NCBI RefSeq assembly: GCF_004353185.1
Contig: NZ_SMUS01000001.1
Span: forward strand, 1-64,000
DNA length: 64,000 nucleotides
Origin: Clostridium cuniculi
GTDB lineage: Bacteria > Bacillota > Clostridia > Clostridiales > Clostridiaceae
Direction of reading: 5' to 3'
The notes under the pieces were generated by a model that had not been told where the DNA came from, made no database searches, and worked only from the letters and a program-made list of their open reading frames with translations. Of this stretch, positions 56,353-64,000 are shown piece after piece. A program made the position numbers and the translations under genes. Within the stretch, counting starts at the first letter, position 1; each line of letters opens with the position of its first letter.

Positions 56353-58263
56353 TTACTGTGTTTGTATACTTAATTTTTCTAGATTAATTATTGATTTTCC
56401 ATTTTTAACTTCTTCATTTATACATAATGCCTTATCCTCATATTCATCAGAATTTGTTATTACAACTGGTGTAACTAACGGATACCCTTCTTTTTCTATG
56501 GCACTTCTATCAAATTCTAATAATAAATCTCCTGCTTTTACCTTAGAATTTACTGATGTCTTAACATTAAATCCTCTACCTTGCATCTTTACAGTGTCCA
56601 TACCAACATGTATTAATACTTCTACACCATCTTCTGAAAGTAAGCCAATTGCATGTTTAGTATCCGCAATAAATTCTATTGTACCATTAAATGGAGCGTA
56701 TACTTTATTATCAGTTGGCTCAATTGCTACACCTTTTCCCATTACTCCTGAAGAGAATACCGGGTCATTAACTTTTTCTAATTCTATTACTTTTCCAGAT
56801 ATAGGACTTTTTATTTCCTTAACTCCTATATTTAAAACTGTTTGTCCATCTTCAACTTTTTCCTTTTTATCTTCTTTATTTTTATCAGTTTCTTTTTCAC
56901 CAATACCAACTATTTGAACAAGTACAATTGCTCCAAAGAATGATATAGCTGCTCCTAGTAACATTCCTACAATAGATTTTGAATTATCTGGTGTAATAGC
57001 ATTTACAACAGTTAAAAGTCCTGGAAGACCTGCATATGCATAATAAGCTATATTAAAGAATGATCCAACTACTGCTCCAATTGCTCCTGCAATACATCCA
57101 CATATAAACGGTTTCTTAAATCTTAAGTTTACACCATATATTGCTGGTTCAGTTATACCAAATATTCCTGTAACACCAGCTGATAAAGCTATATTTTTAG
57201 TTTGTTTATTTCTAGCCTTTATAAATACTCCAAAAACTGCACCTGCTTGAGCTACAACTGCCATTGTTTGAAATGCTTGGAATGTATCCATGCCATATAA
57301 ATCATAGTTAGCTAAGCACATTGGTGTAACTCCCCAGTGCACTCCAAATATTACTACAATTTGCCATAATCCACCGATAACAGCTGCTGCAACTGCTGGT
57401 GCTACATTATATAAAGCATTATATCCGTTTGCTATTCCTGTAGCTAATGAATCTGATAATGGTCCTATAACTAATATAGTAAGTGGAACCATAACAACCA
57501 TACATATAAATGGAGTAAATAATGCTTTAATTACTTCTGGTAATTTTTTATCTACAAATCTTTCAACATAAGATAATATCCAAACTAAAAATAATGGTGG
57601 TAAAACTGACGATGTATAAGTTGTTTCAGCTAAGCTAATTCCTAAAAATCTAATACTTTCTCCGCCTGCTATTCTTGATGCTATTTCTGCCCAAGTTGGA
57701 CTTACTAAAGCTGCACAACACGCTACTGCAATAAACATATTACATTTAAAATGTTTAGATGCTGTAATCGCTATGAATATTGGTAAGAATGTAAACGGTG
57801 CCCAAGACATGAAACTTAATACTTCATAAGTACCTGTACTTGAAAATGATGGATTAACCATATTAATTACTATTAGACATCCTTGCAATATACCGGCAGC
57901 TGCTAATATGTATATAAATGGTGCAAATACTGCTGACATTGTTGCAATTACTCTGCTTAAAATACTTACCTTTGGTTCATCCTCTTCTATAGCATTGCTA
58001 TCTAAGTTAAGTTCACTAGCAACTTTATCAAAAACCTTTCCTACATGAGTTCCTATAACAACCTGGAATTGTCCAGAATTTTCAACAACTGTTATTACTC
58101 CAGTAAGCGCTGAAACGTTTTCTTTTGCCTCATTACTTGTTTCTTTTAAAACTAATCTAAGTCTTGTTGCACATCTTGATGCCTTTATAATATTTTTCTT
58201 TCCACCAACAGCTTTTATTATATCTACTGCTAGTTTTTCATAATCGCGTACTGAATTTGCCAT
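56353..58263 (-). CDS. Beta-glucoside PTS permease, EIIBCA
   Basis: 636 residues in the order IIB-IIC-IIA. IIB active Cys31 lies in KASRCATRLRLVL. The IIC region (about 100-450) has about ten membrane segments and GVTGIFGITEPAIYGVNL, the Glc-superfamily loop. IIA has GVEVLIHVGMDTVKMQG with the His near 549. It imports and phosphorylates beta-glucosides such as cellobiose or salicin-type sugars. The gene is first in its operon behind a consensus promoter occupied by the GntR operator. Confidence 0.93.
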   Translation of the reverse strand: MANSVRDYEKLAVDIIKAVGGKKNIIKASRCATRLRLVLKETSNEAKENVSALTGVITVVENSGQFQVVIGTHVGKVFDKVASELNLDSNAIEEDEPKVSILSRVIATMSAVFAPFIYILAAAGILQGCLIVINMVNPSFSSTGTYEVLSFMSWAPFTFLPIFIAITASKHFKCNMFIAVACCAALVSPTWAEIASRIAGGESIRFLGISLAETTYTSSVLPPLFLVWILSYVERFVDKKLPEVIKALFTPFICMVVMVPLTILVIGPLSDSLATGIANGYNALYNVAPAVAAAVIGGLWQIVVIFGVHWGVTPMCLANYDLYGMDTFQAFQTMAVVAQAGAVFGVFIKARNKQTKNIALSAGVTGIFGITEPAIYGVNLRFKKPFICGCIAGAIGAVVGSFFNIAYYAYAGLPGLLTVVNAITPDNSKSIVGMLLGAAISFFGAIVLVQIVGIGEKETDKNKEDKKEKVEDGQTVLNIGVKEIKSPISGKVIELEKVNDPVFSSGVMGKGVAIEPTDNKVYAPFNGTIEFIADTKHAIGLLSEDGVEVLIHVGMDTVKMQGRGFNVKTSVNSKVKAGDLLLEFDRSAIEKEGYPLVTPVVITNSDEYEDKALCINEEVKNGKSIINLEKLSIQTQ

Positions 58264-58319
58264 ATATTTTCCTCCTAATCAATACCTTTTATCATCTTAC
58301 AATTAAATTGTATGTTTAA

Positions 58320-58348
58320 ATTATAATTATACCAGTATAATTTGTCAA
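58320..58348 (-). promoter_or_regulatory. PTS operon promoter with operator in the spacer
   Basis: On the minus strand TTGACA (58348-58343), 17 bases, TATAAT (58325-58320): a perfect sigma-A promoter. The spacer is filled by AATTATACTGGTATAATT, an 18-bp palindrome with 8-bp arms (58325-58342), of the GTATA...TATAC type bound by HutC/TreR-like GntR repressors. Confidence 0.75.
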
Positions 58349-58356
58349 TATTTTTT

Positions 58357-58370
58357 TGAAAACATTTTCT
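58357..58370. promoter_or_regulatory. Possible cre (CcpA) site
   Basis: TGAAAACATTTTCT matches the cre consensus except at the central G and the last base. It lies between the two divergent promoters, upstream of the PTS -35. Confidence 0.4.
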
Positions 58371-58441
58371 AAAATTTATTTCATATCTCCTTTATGCTAT
58401 ACTTAACTTATAAATATGTTAATGTAATAAAGGGAGTAAAA

Positions 58442-59149
58442 ATGCTAAAATATCAAATAATTGCAAATGAAATAGAAAATAATATTTATAGTAATGACCT
58501 TCCACAAGGAACTAAATTACCTACAGTAGAAACCCTTGCTTCTGAATATAGAGTAAGTAAAAGTACTATTGTTAAGGCTATAGAATCTTTAGTATCTAAA
58601 GGACTTGTATATCAACTTCAAGGAAGTGGAATCTTTGTTAGAAGAAGAAATCGTAGTGGTTACATAGATTTAAATGTGACTCAAGGGTTTACTACTTCTT
58701 TAAAAGAATTTAATATAACATCAAAAGTTTTAGAGTTTGATCTTATACGTGCTGATGAAGAAATTGCAGAGTTAATAGAATGTGATGTTAATGATGAGGC
58801 TTATCTTGTTAAAAGAATAAGATATATAAATGATGAAATAATGTGTTATGAAGAAGCTTATTATAAGAAAAGTATAGTGCCATACCTTACTGAGGAAATC
58901 GCAAAAGGCTCTATTTTTGAATATCTAAAAACAGCCTTAAATTTAAACCCTGGTTTTTCTGATAGGTACTTACATTTAGAAAAATTAAATGATAACCTTG
59001 CTGCTATATTAAAGTTAGAACCCGGAGATCCTGCAATGGTTGTATTAGAACAAATATATTTGCCATCTGGTGTATCTTTTAATGTTTCAAAATTAGTTTA
59101 TAACTATAAAAATACTCAATTCTTTCTTCAATCTTCATATGTGAAATAA
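58442..59149 (+). CDS. GntR/HutC-family repressor of the beta-glucoside operon
   Basis: About 235 residues from ATG 58442 with AAAGGGAG upstream; the open frame from 58394 lacks a ribosome site. Winged helix: LPQGTKLPTVETLASEYRVSKSTIVKAIESLVSKGLVYQLQGSGIFV. UTRA effector domain: LVKRIRYINDEIMCYEEAYYKKSIVPYLT. It is divergent from the PTS operon, and the shared gap has its probable operator in the PTS promoter. The likely inducer is a phosphorylated beta-glucoside. Confidence 0.92.
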   Translation: MLKYQIIANEIENNIYSNDLPQGTKLPTVETLASEYRVSKSTIVKAIESLVSKGLVYQLQGSGIFVRRRNRSGYIDLNVTQGFTTSLKEFNITSKVLEFDLIRADEEIAELIECDVNDEAYLVKRIRYINDEIMCYEEAYYKKSIVPYLTEEIAKGSIFEYLKTALNLNPGFSDRYLHLEKLNDNLAAILKLEPGDPAMVVLEQIYLPSGVSFNVSKLVYNYKNTQFFLQSSYVK

Positions 59150-59223
59150 TATATAAAAAGCATGTATGATTAATTAAACTGTGCTCTTTATCAAGAACAG
59201 TTTAAAAAAGAGTAGATTAATTT

Positions 59224-59261
59224 AAAAGATGATTTCTATATTTAATAGAGGTCATCTTTTT
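59224..59261 (+). terminator. GntR-gene terminator
   Basis: AAAAGATGA (59224-59232) with TCATCTTTT (59252-59260), followed by T. A weaker stem AAACTGT/ACAGTTT precedes it near 59176-59202. Confidence 0.65.
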
Positions 59262-59308
59262 CAAATTCCATTGTCCTGTAAAGTTATTATGCTAATATTT
59301 TAATTATA

Positions 59309-59352
59309 TAAAAAATAACTTATGGAATAGCTTTTTCTGTTCCATAAGTTAC
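59309..59352 (-). terminator. Terminator of the nucleoside/pentose operon
   Basis: A perfect 12-bp stem, 59316-59327 with 59340-59351, followed on the minus strand by a T-run. Confidence 0.8.
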
Positions 59353-59384
59353 ATTTTATCATATTAATTTAATAATCCCTTTAA

Positions 59385-60038
59385 TCATTTTTTATCTCCA
59401 AATACCTTCTCATAATCACTTATAAATTTTTCAATTCCTATATCTGTTAAAGTATGTTTCATCATTTGAACTATAACATTATAAGGAATTGTCGCAATAT
59501 GTGAACCTGCTAGTGCTGCATCTAGTACATTTATTGGATTTCTTATACTTGCTGATATAATTTCAGTTTCAATTTCATGAATTTCGAATATTTCTGCTAT
59601 TTGTCTAATTACATCTATTCCTGGATTTCCGATATCATCTAATCTACCTAAAAATGGACTTACATAAGTAGCTCCTGCCCTAGCAGCTAATAAAGCTTGT
59701 ACCGGTGAGAATATTAATGTAACATTTGTCTTAATCCCTTTTGCTGATAATCCTTTAGTTGCCTTTAATCCCTCTTCACACATTGGAATCTTTATAACTA
59801 TATTTTTATGCATTTCAGCAAGCTTAATTCCTTCTTCAATCATTTCTTCAGCTTTTAAGCTCATTACCTCTGCACTAATTGGCCCATCAACAATTGAACA
59901 TATTTCATTTATAACATCTTTTAAATCTCTACCTTCTCTAGCTATTAATGATGGATTTGTTGTAACTCCACAAATCACTCCTAAATCATTAGCCTTTCTT
60001 ATTTCTTCTATATTTGCTGTATCTATAAAGATTTTCAT
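59385..60038 (-). CDS. Transaldolase, small (F6P aldolase-like) type, second copy
   Basis: 217 residues with the same landmarks as the copy at 21.9 kb: [30 protein letters not shown], Schiff-base Lys in [15 protein letters not shown] and [32 protein letters not shown]. It is the last gene of the deoB-tktN-tktC-deoD-tal series. Two transaldolases serving separate pentose operons (arabinose and nucleoside) is the simplest reading. Confidence 0.9.
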   Translation of the reverse strand: MKIFIDTANIEEIRKANDLGVICGVTTNPSLIAREGRDLKDVINEICSIVDGPISAEVMSLKAEEMIEEGIKLAEMHKNIVIKIPMCEEGLKATKGLSAKGIKTNVTLIFSPVQALLAARAGATYVSPFLGRLDDIGNPGIDVIRQIAEIFEIHEIETEIISASIRNPINVLDAALAGSHIATIPYNVIVQMMKHTLTDIGIEKFISDYEKVFGDKK

Positions 60039-60155
60039 ATCTCTATACCCCTTTATATTTTATTTTTTAATTATACTAAATACTAATATTGTTTTTATAT
60101 TATTAAATATATCTAAAATTTACTCTCTACTATACTATTATATTCAAAATAAATA

Positions 60156-60863
60156 CTATAAATTCGCTAAAGTATCAAGCGCAACTTCCATCATACCTTT
60201 AAAAGTTGTTTGTCTTTCTTCTGCTGTTGTAACTTCACCTGTTACAAAATGATCACTAACTGTAAGTAATGTTAAAGCATTAACATCATATTTAGCTGCA
60301 ATTGTATATAAACCAGCAGTCTCCATATCCACAGCTAAGCATCCAAAATTAGCCCATTTTTTCCAATCTTCATTATCGTCATTATAAAATGTATCTGATG
60401 AGAATACTTGACCAACCTTAGGATCATATCCCTTCTCTATAGCCACATCATATGCAGATTTTAAAAGTTTAAAGCTTGCTGTTGGAGCATATACTCTGCC
60501 TTCGAATCTCTTTAAGTTTATATTTGAATCGGTTGATGTAGACATAGGAATTACTAAGTCTCTAACCTTTACTTCTTCTTTGTATGATCCACATGTACCA
60601 ACTCTTATTAAATTCTTAACACCATAATCTTTTATTAACTCTGTAGCGTATATTGACATAGATGGGATTCCCATTCCAGTACCTTGAACCGAAATTCTTT
60701 TTCCCTTATAAGTTCCTGTAAATCCAAGCATTCCTCTAACATTATTATAGCAAACAGGATTTTCTAAAAATGTTTCAGCTATAAATTTTGCTCTAAGTGG
60801 ATCCCCTGGTAATAATATATTTTCAGCTATTTCTCCTTGTTTTGCACTAATGTGTATACTCAT
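60156..60863 (-). CDS. deoD: Purine-nucleoside phosphorylase, DeoD type
   Basis: 235 residues, full length. [72 protein letters not shown] and a purine-binding VDMETAGLY block are the hexameric DeoD signatures. It splits purine nucleosides to base and pentose 1-phosphate, which DeoB then isomerises. It lies 26 bases after the transketolase subunit gene. Confidence 0.95.
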   Translation of the reverse strand: MSIHISAKQGEIAENILLPGDPLRAKFIAETFLENPVCYNNVRGMLGFTGTYKGKRISVQGTGMGIPSMSIYATELIKDYGVKNLIRVGTCGSYKEEVKVRDLVIPMSTSTDSNINLKRFEGRVYAPTASFKLLKSAYDVAIEKGYDPKVGQVFSSDTFYNDDNEDWKKWANFGCLAVDMETAGLYTIAAKYDVNALTLLTVSDHFVTGEVTTAEERQTTFKGMMEVALDTLANL

Positions 60864-60889
60864 AAAATCTACCTTCTTTCTTTACTCTT

Positions 60890-61813
60890 TTATAATATTT
60901 TTTTTATATTTTCAATAATTGCTTTTGATGTTAAATTATATTTTTCCATAAGCTCATTAGGAGTCCCTGATTCACCAAAGGTATCTTGAATTCCTACCAT
61001 TTTAACTTGAGTTGGACATTCATCACATACTACTTGAGAAACCACTGCACCAAGTCCACCAATTATAGAATGTTCTTCTGCCGTTACTATTCCTTTAGTT
61101 TCCTTTGCAGCTTTAATTATTATTTCTCTATCTATAGGCTTAATTGTTGACATATTAATAACTCTTACATTAATCCCTTCTGCCTCTAAAACCTTCGATG
61201 CTTCTATAGCTTTTTGAACCATCATACCTGTTGCAATTACTGTTACGTCATCTCCTGATCTAACTTCTGTTCCTTTTCCTATTTCAAACTTATAATTATC
61301 ATCAAATATATCTTCAGTATTACATCTTCCAAATCTTAAATAAACTGGTCCATACATTTCAGCTGCTGCTTTTGTTGCTTGCATTGCTTCTCTATGATCA
61401 GCTGGAACTATCACTATCATATTAGGAAGTGAATTCATTAAAGCTATATCTTCAATAGATTGATGTGATCCACCATCTTCGCCTACTGTTATACCTGCAT
61501 GAGTTGCTGCTATTTTAACATTAACTTTAGGATAGCATATTGAATTTCTTATTATTTCAAAGGCTCTACCACTTGCAAATACTGCAAATGTACTAGCAAA
61601 TGGTACTAATCCTACATTCGCAAGCCCTGCTGCCATTCCCATTAAATTTTGTTCAGCTATGCCTGCATTAAAAAATCTATCACTATATAATTTTTTAAAA
61701 TCAGCTGTTTTTGTTGACTTAGAAAGATCCGCATCTAATACAACTATATTTTTATTTTCTTTTCCTAATTCAACCAATGCCATTCCATACGACTCTCTTG
61801 TTGCCTTACCCAT
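60890..61813 (-). CDS. Transketolase C-terminal subunit
   Basis: 307 residues covering the pyrimidine-binding and C-terminal domains: RFFNAGIAEQNLMGMAAGLA (catalytic Glu), ATHAGITVGEDGGSHQSIEDIALM, and the closing transketolase_C domain (VTAEEHSIIGGLG). With the 268-residue N-terminal subunit encoded just upstream it makes a split transketolase, common in Clostridia. The start has GGGAGG upstream. It feeds nucleoside pentose into glycolysis. Confidence 0.92.
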   Translation of the reverse strand: MGKATRESYGMALVELGKENKNIVVLDADLSKSTKTADFKKLYSDRFFNAGIAEQNLMGMAAGLANVGLVPFASTFAVFASGRAFEIIRNSICYPKVNVKIAATHAGITVGEDGGSHQSIEDIALMNSLPNMIVIVPADHREAMQATKAAAEMYGPVYLRFGRCNTEDIFDDNYKFEIGKGTEVRSGDDVTVIATGMMVQKAIEASKVLEAEGINVRVINMSTIKPIDREIIIKAAKETKGIVTAEEHSIIGGLGAVVSQVVCDECPTQVKMVGIQDTFGESGTPNELMEKYNLTSKAIIENIKKIL

Positions 61814-61829
61814 ATTAAACCTCCCATTT

Positions 61830-62636
61830 CTACTTACTTAATTCCACTAATGCGACTTCTTTTTGTGCTAAATTAGGAGCTTGTCCGTGCCATCCTGCTT
61901 CATTTTCCATAAAGCTTACGCCCTTACCTTTAATAGTTTTAGCAATTATAATTGTTGGCTTTCCTTCTATTATTTTTCCAAAGGCTTTATCTATATCTTC
62001 ATAATCATGACCATCACAAACTACTACATTCCATCCAAAACTTTCAAACTTTTTATCTATAGGACTAATAGTCATTACTTCTTCATTTTTACCATCAATC
62101 TGAAGGCCATTATAATCTAATATAGCAACTAAATTATCTAATTTGTAATGTCCTGCTGCCATTGCAGATTCCCATACTAAACCCTCTTGAATCTCTCCGT
62201 CACCTAAAACTGCATAAACTTTAGATTTACTTTTTTTATGCTTAAGGCCTAATGACATTCCTACAGCATTTGATATTCCTTGTCCTAATGATCCAGTTGA
62301 AACATCTACTCCTGGTATGTTCTTTGCATCTGGATGACCTTGAAGCATAGCTCCTATTTTTCTTAAATTCATTAACTGTTCTTTAGGGAAAAAACCTTTT
62401 TCAGCAAGAACAGCATATAATGCTGGTGCTGCATGTCCTTTACTCATTACAAATCTATCTCTATTTTCATCCTTTGGATTTTCTACATTAATATTCATCT
62501 TTTCAAAATATAAATAAGTCATTATATCTGTACAAGATAAGGACCCACCTGGATGTCCAGATTTTGCTTCATAAATCATTTCTATAATGTTTTTTCTAAT
62601 ATTTTTTGCTATAACACTTAAATTATTATTATTCAT
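61830..62636 (-). CDS. Transketolase N-terminal subunit
   Basis: 268 residues containing the diphosphate-binding half: IYEAKSGHPGGSLSCTDIMTYLYF, MSKGHAAPALYAVLAEKGFF, GDGEIQEGLVWESAMAAGHY (ThDP motif GDG...) and GKPTIIIAKTIKGKGVSFME. Split arrangement with the next gene, 16 bases away. It complements the single-chain transketolase of the arabinose operon in this window. Confidence 0.92.
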   Translation of the reverse strand: MNNNNLSVIAKNIRKNIIEMIYEAKSGHPGGSLSCTDIMTYLYFEKMNINVENPKDENRDRFVMSKGHAAPALYAVLAEKGFFPKEQLMNLRKIGAMLQGHPDAKNIPGVDVSTGSLGQGISNAVGMSLGLKHKKSKSKVYAVLGDGEIQEGLVWESAMAAGHYKLDNLVAILDYNGLQIDGKNEEVMTISPIDKKFESFGWNVVVCDGHDYEDIDKAFGKIIEGKPTIIIAKTIKGKGVSFMENEAGWHGQAPNLAQKEVALVELSK

Positions 62637-62684
62637 ATTTTCACCAACTACTTTTTAAATTTATATAATATCTCTTACTAACTA

Positions 62685-63875
62685 TTAAATTAATTTATCT
62701 AAAATTGATTCTCCAATAGTATTTTCTGGCATATTAACTTTAAAGTTATCAGCTATAGTAGCCCCTAATGTTCCAAAGCTTTCAGCTGTTTGTAATAATC
62801 CGTTAACTTTCATTGAAGGTGAATATGCTAAAAATGGCACATACTCTCTTGTATGATCTGTTCCTTCATATGTTGGATCATTTCCATGATCTGCAGTTAA
62901 TATTAATAAATCATCTTCTCTTAATTTTTCTAATACTTTTCCTAGATTAACATCAAACTTTTCTAATTCCCTTGCATATCCTTGTGGATTTCTTCTATGT
63001 CCCCATAATGCATCGAAATCAACTAAGTTTACAAAACATAATCCTTCAAAATCCTTATCCATAATTTCTAAAGTTTGCTCCATTCCATGAACAGAACTTT
63101 TAGATTTATAATACTCTGTGATACCCTCACCATCAAAAATATCATTAATTTTACCTACTGAAATTACATCAAATCCGTTGTCCTTTAACTCATTAAGTAC
63201 AGTCCTTCCATAGGGCTTTAAAGCATAATCATGTCTATTACTTGTACGTTTGAATTCTCCTACTTTATCTCCTAAATAGGGTCTTGCAATTACTCTTCCA
63301 ACCTTCCATTCATCTTTAAGTGTTATTTCTCTTGCAATTTCACAACATCTATATAATTCATCTAATCCAAAAGTTTCTTCATGCCCACAAATCTGTAATA
63401 CAGAATCAGCCGATGTATAAACAATCATATCTCCAGTTTTTATCTGATGTTCACCAAGTTCATCTAATATCTCTGTACCACTAGCACTCTTATTTCCAAC
63501 AATCTTATGTCCTGTCTTTTCAGACAACTCCTTTAATAAGCTTTCCGGAAATCCTGTATCTGTAAATGTCTTAAATGGTTTTGTAATATGAAGCCCCATC
63601 ATTTCCCAATGTCCTGTCATAGTATCTTTCCCAACACTAGCTTCCTTCATTTTCATTTGATATCCTAAAGGCTTTGAAACCTTATCTACATGTTCTATTT
63701 TATGTAGGTTAGAAATACCCATCTTCTTCATATTAGGAATATCAAACTTCTCTACAGACTTTGCTATATTTCCTAAAGTATCAACTCCAACATCCCCATA
63801 CATTTTAGAATCTTCCATCTCACCAATTCCTAGTGAATCAATTACTATTGTAAAAATTCTTTTATACTTTTTCAT
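62685..63875 (-). CDS. deoB: Phosphopentomutase
   Basis: 396 residues. Metal-binding start [15 protein letters not shown], the phosphothreonine region [25 protein letters not shown], and the C-terminal [19 protein letters not shown] ligand block are complete. It converts (deoxy)ribose 1-phosphate to the 5-phosphate. AAGGAGG precedes the ATG. The gene is followed by tktN after 48 bases and preceded by a cut-off membrane-protein gene, possibly the nucleoside transporter of the same operon. Confidence 0.95.
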   Translation of the reverse strand: MKKYKRIFTIVIDSLGIGEMEDSKMYGDVGVDTLGNIAKSVEKFDIPNMKKMGISNLHKIEHVDKVSKPLGYQMKMKEASVGKDTMTGHWEMMGLHITKPFKTFTDTGFPESLLKELSEKTGHKIVGNKSASGTEILDELGEHQIKTGDMIVYTSADSVLQICGHEETFGLDELYRCCEIAREITLKDEWKVGRVIARPYLGDKVGEFKRTSNRHDYALKPYGRTVLNELKDNGFDVISVGKINDIFDGEGITEYYKSKSSVHGMEQTLEIMDKDFEGLCFVNLVDFDALWGHRRNPQGYARELEKFDVNLGKVLEKLREDDLLILTADHGNDPTYEGTDHTREYVPFLAYSPSMKVNGLLQTAESFGTLGATIADNFKVNMPENTIGESILDKLI

Positions 63876-63941
63876 ATAAATCCTCCTTATATATCTATTT
63901 TATTAAATATATTTTTAAGTCTGTAAAAACATATCTATTCT

Positions 63942-64000
63942 TTATATAAGAGTTATAACTCCAACTATCATTGCACTTAAAATACTTACTGTGAATCCTC
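63942..64000 (-). CDS. Partial membrane protein, C-terminus only
   Basis: The last 18 residues before the stop codon at 63942-63944, read on the minus strand, are GFTVSILSAMIVGVITLI, a hydrophobic helix. The rest lies beyond the window. A terminal hydrophobic helix with an LSA.I.G pattern directly upstream of deoB would fit a concentrative nucleoside transporter (NupC-like), but this little sequence cannot prove it. Confidence 0.4.
   Translation of the reverse strand, partial: GFTVSILSAMIVGVITLI

Noticed and set aside
56345-56917. Plus-strand frame of 190 residues
   Set aside because: It is antisense to the IIA domain of the PTS gene and has no start signal; the minus-strand frame carries the real motifs.

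Overview
The window is very AT-rich, with strong AGGAGG-type ribosome sites, many hairpin-plus-T terminators, a sporulation-type gene cluster, an [FeFe]-hydrogenase and AraR/YesMN-style carbohydrate regulation. This fits a spore-forming, fermentative Clostridium sensu stricto (cluster I). The species cannot be fixed from the sequence. No tRNA, rRNA, CRISPR array, transposase or phage gene was seen; this looks like ordinary chromosome with some local gene decay.

Layout. 1-300: a long nested inverted repeat that folds as a three-way-junction RNA (candidate ncRNA). 0.4-4.5 kb: a lipoprotein, then a two-component system with an ABC exporter of the bacitracin/lantibiotic-resistance type; three tandem 11-nt repeats precede the transporter gene. 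4.7-7.2 kb: a secreted PTP-like phosphatase fused to a GxGYxYP-type domain. 7.6-15.6 kb: small unknown proteins followed by a probable spore-surface cluster. It holds two paralogous proteins (one with a nine-residue repeat tail), two Cys-rich tandem paralogues, a DNRLRE/coiled-coil protein and a propeller-like protein. Four of these genes carry well-matched sigma-K-like promoters. 15.6-35.3 kb: an arabinan/arabinose locus: cell-wall-anchored GH43 arabinanase, GH51 arabinofuranosidase, AraA, transaldolase, ribulokinase-like kinase, transketolase, AraD, a sugar ABC importer without ATPase, a YesM/YesN pair, a DUF624 protein and AraR, with AraR-like operators.

35.5-40.5 kb: rpoN (sigma-54) and a trimeric hydrogenase operon hydC-hydB-hydA, whose upstream region contains a sigma-54-type -24/-12 element. 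40.7-46.5 kb: HxlR/TIGR04076 pair, an alpha/beta hydrolase with a divergent TetR regulator, and a UbiD decarboxylase preceded by a truncated ubiX remnant and faced by a LysR regulator. 46.6-54.8 kb: 6-phospho-beta-glucosidase with DeoR regulator, MerR/aldo-keto reductase, Fe-alcohol dehydrogenase, a DXS-like synthase with a MerR regulator, and relics of an acetyltransferase and an aquaporin. 54.9-59.1 kb: beta-glucoside PTS plus GH1 enzyme under a GntR repressor whose palindrome fills the spacer of a consensus sigma-A promoter. 59.4-64.0 kb: deoB, split transketolase, deoD and a second transaldolase, a nucleoside/pentose salvage operon whose first gene is cut by the window edge.

Taken together, the carbohydrate parts feed plant pentoses (arabinan), aryl/beta-glucosides and nucleoside pentoses into the pentose phosphate pathway, and the hydrogenase disposes of the reductant. 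Promoter, operator and terminator calls come from reading the sequence by eye; family names come from motif recognition and were not searched.
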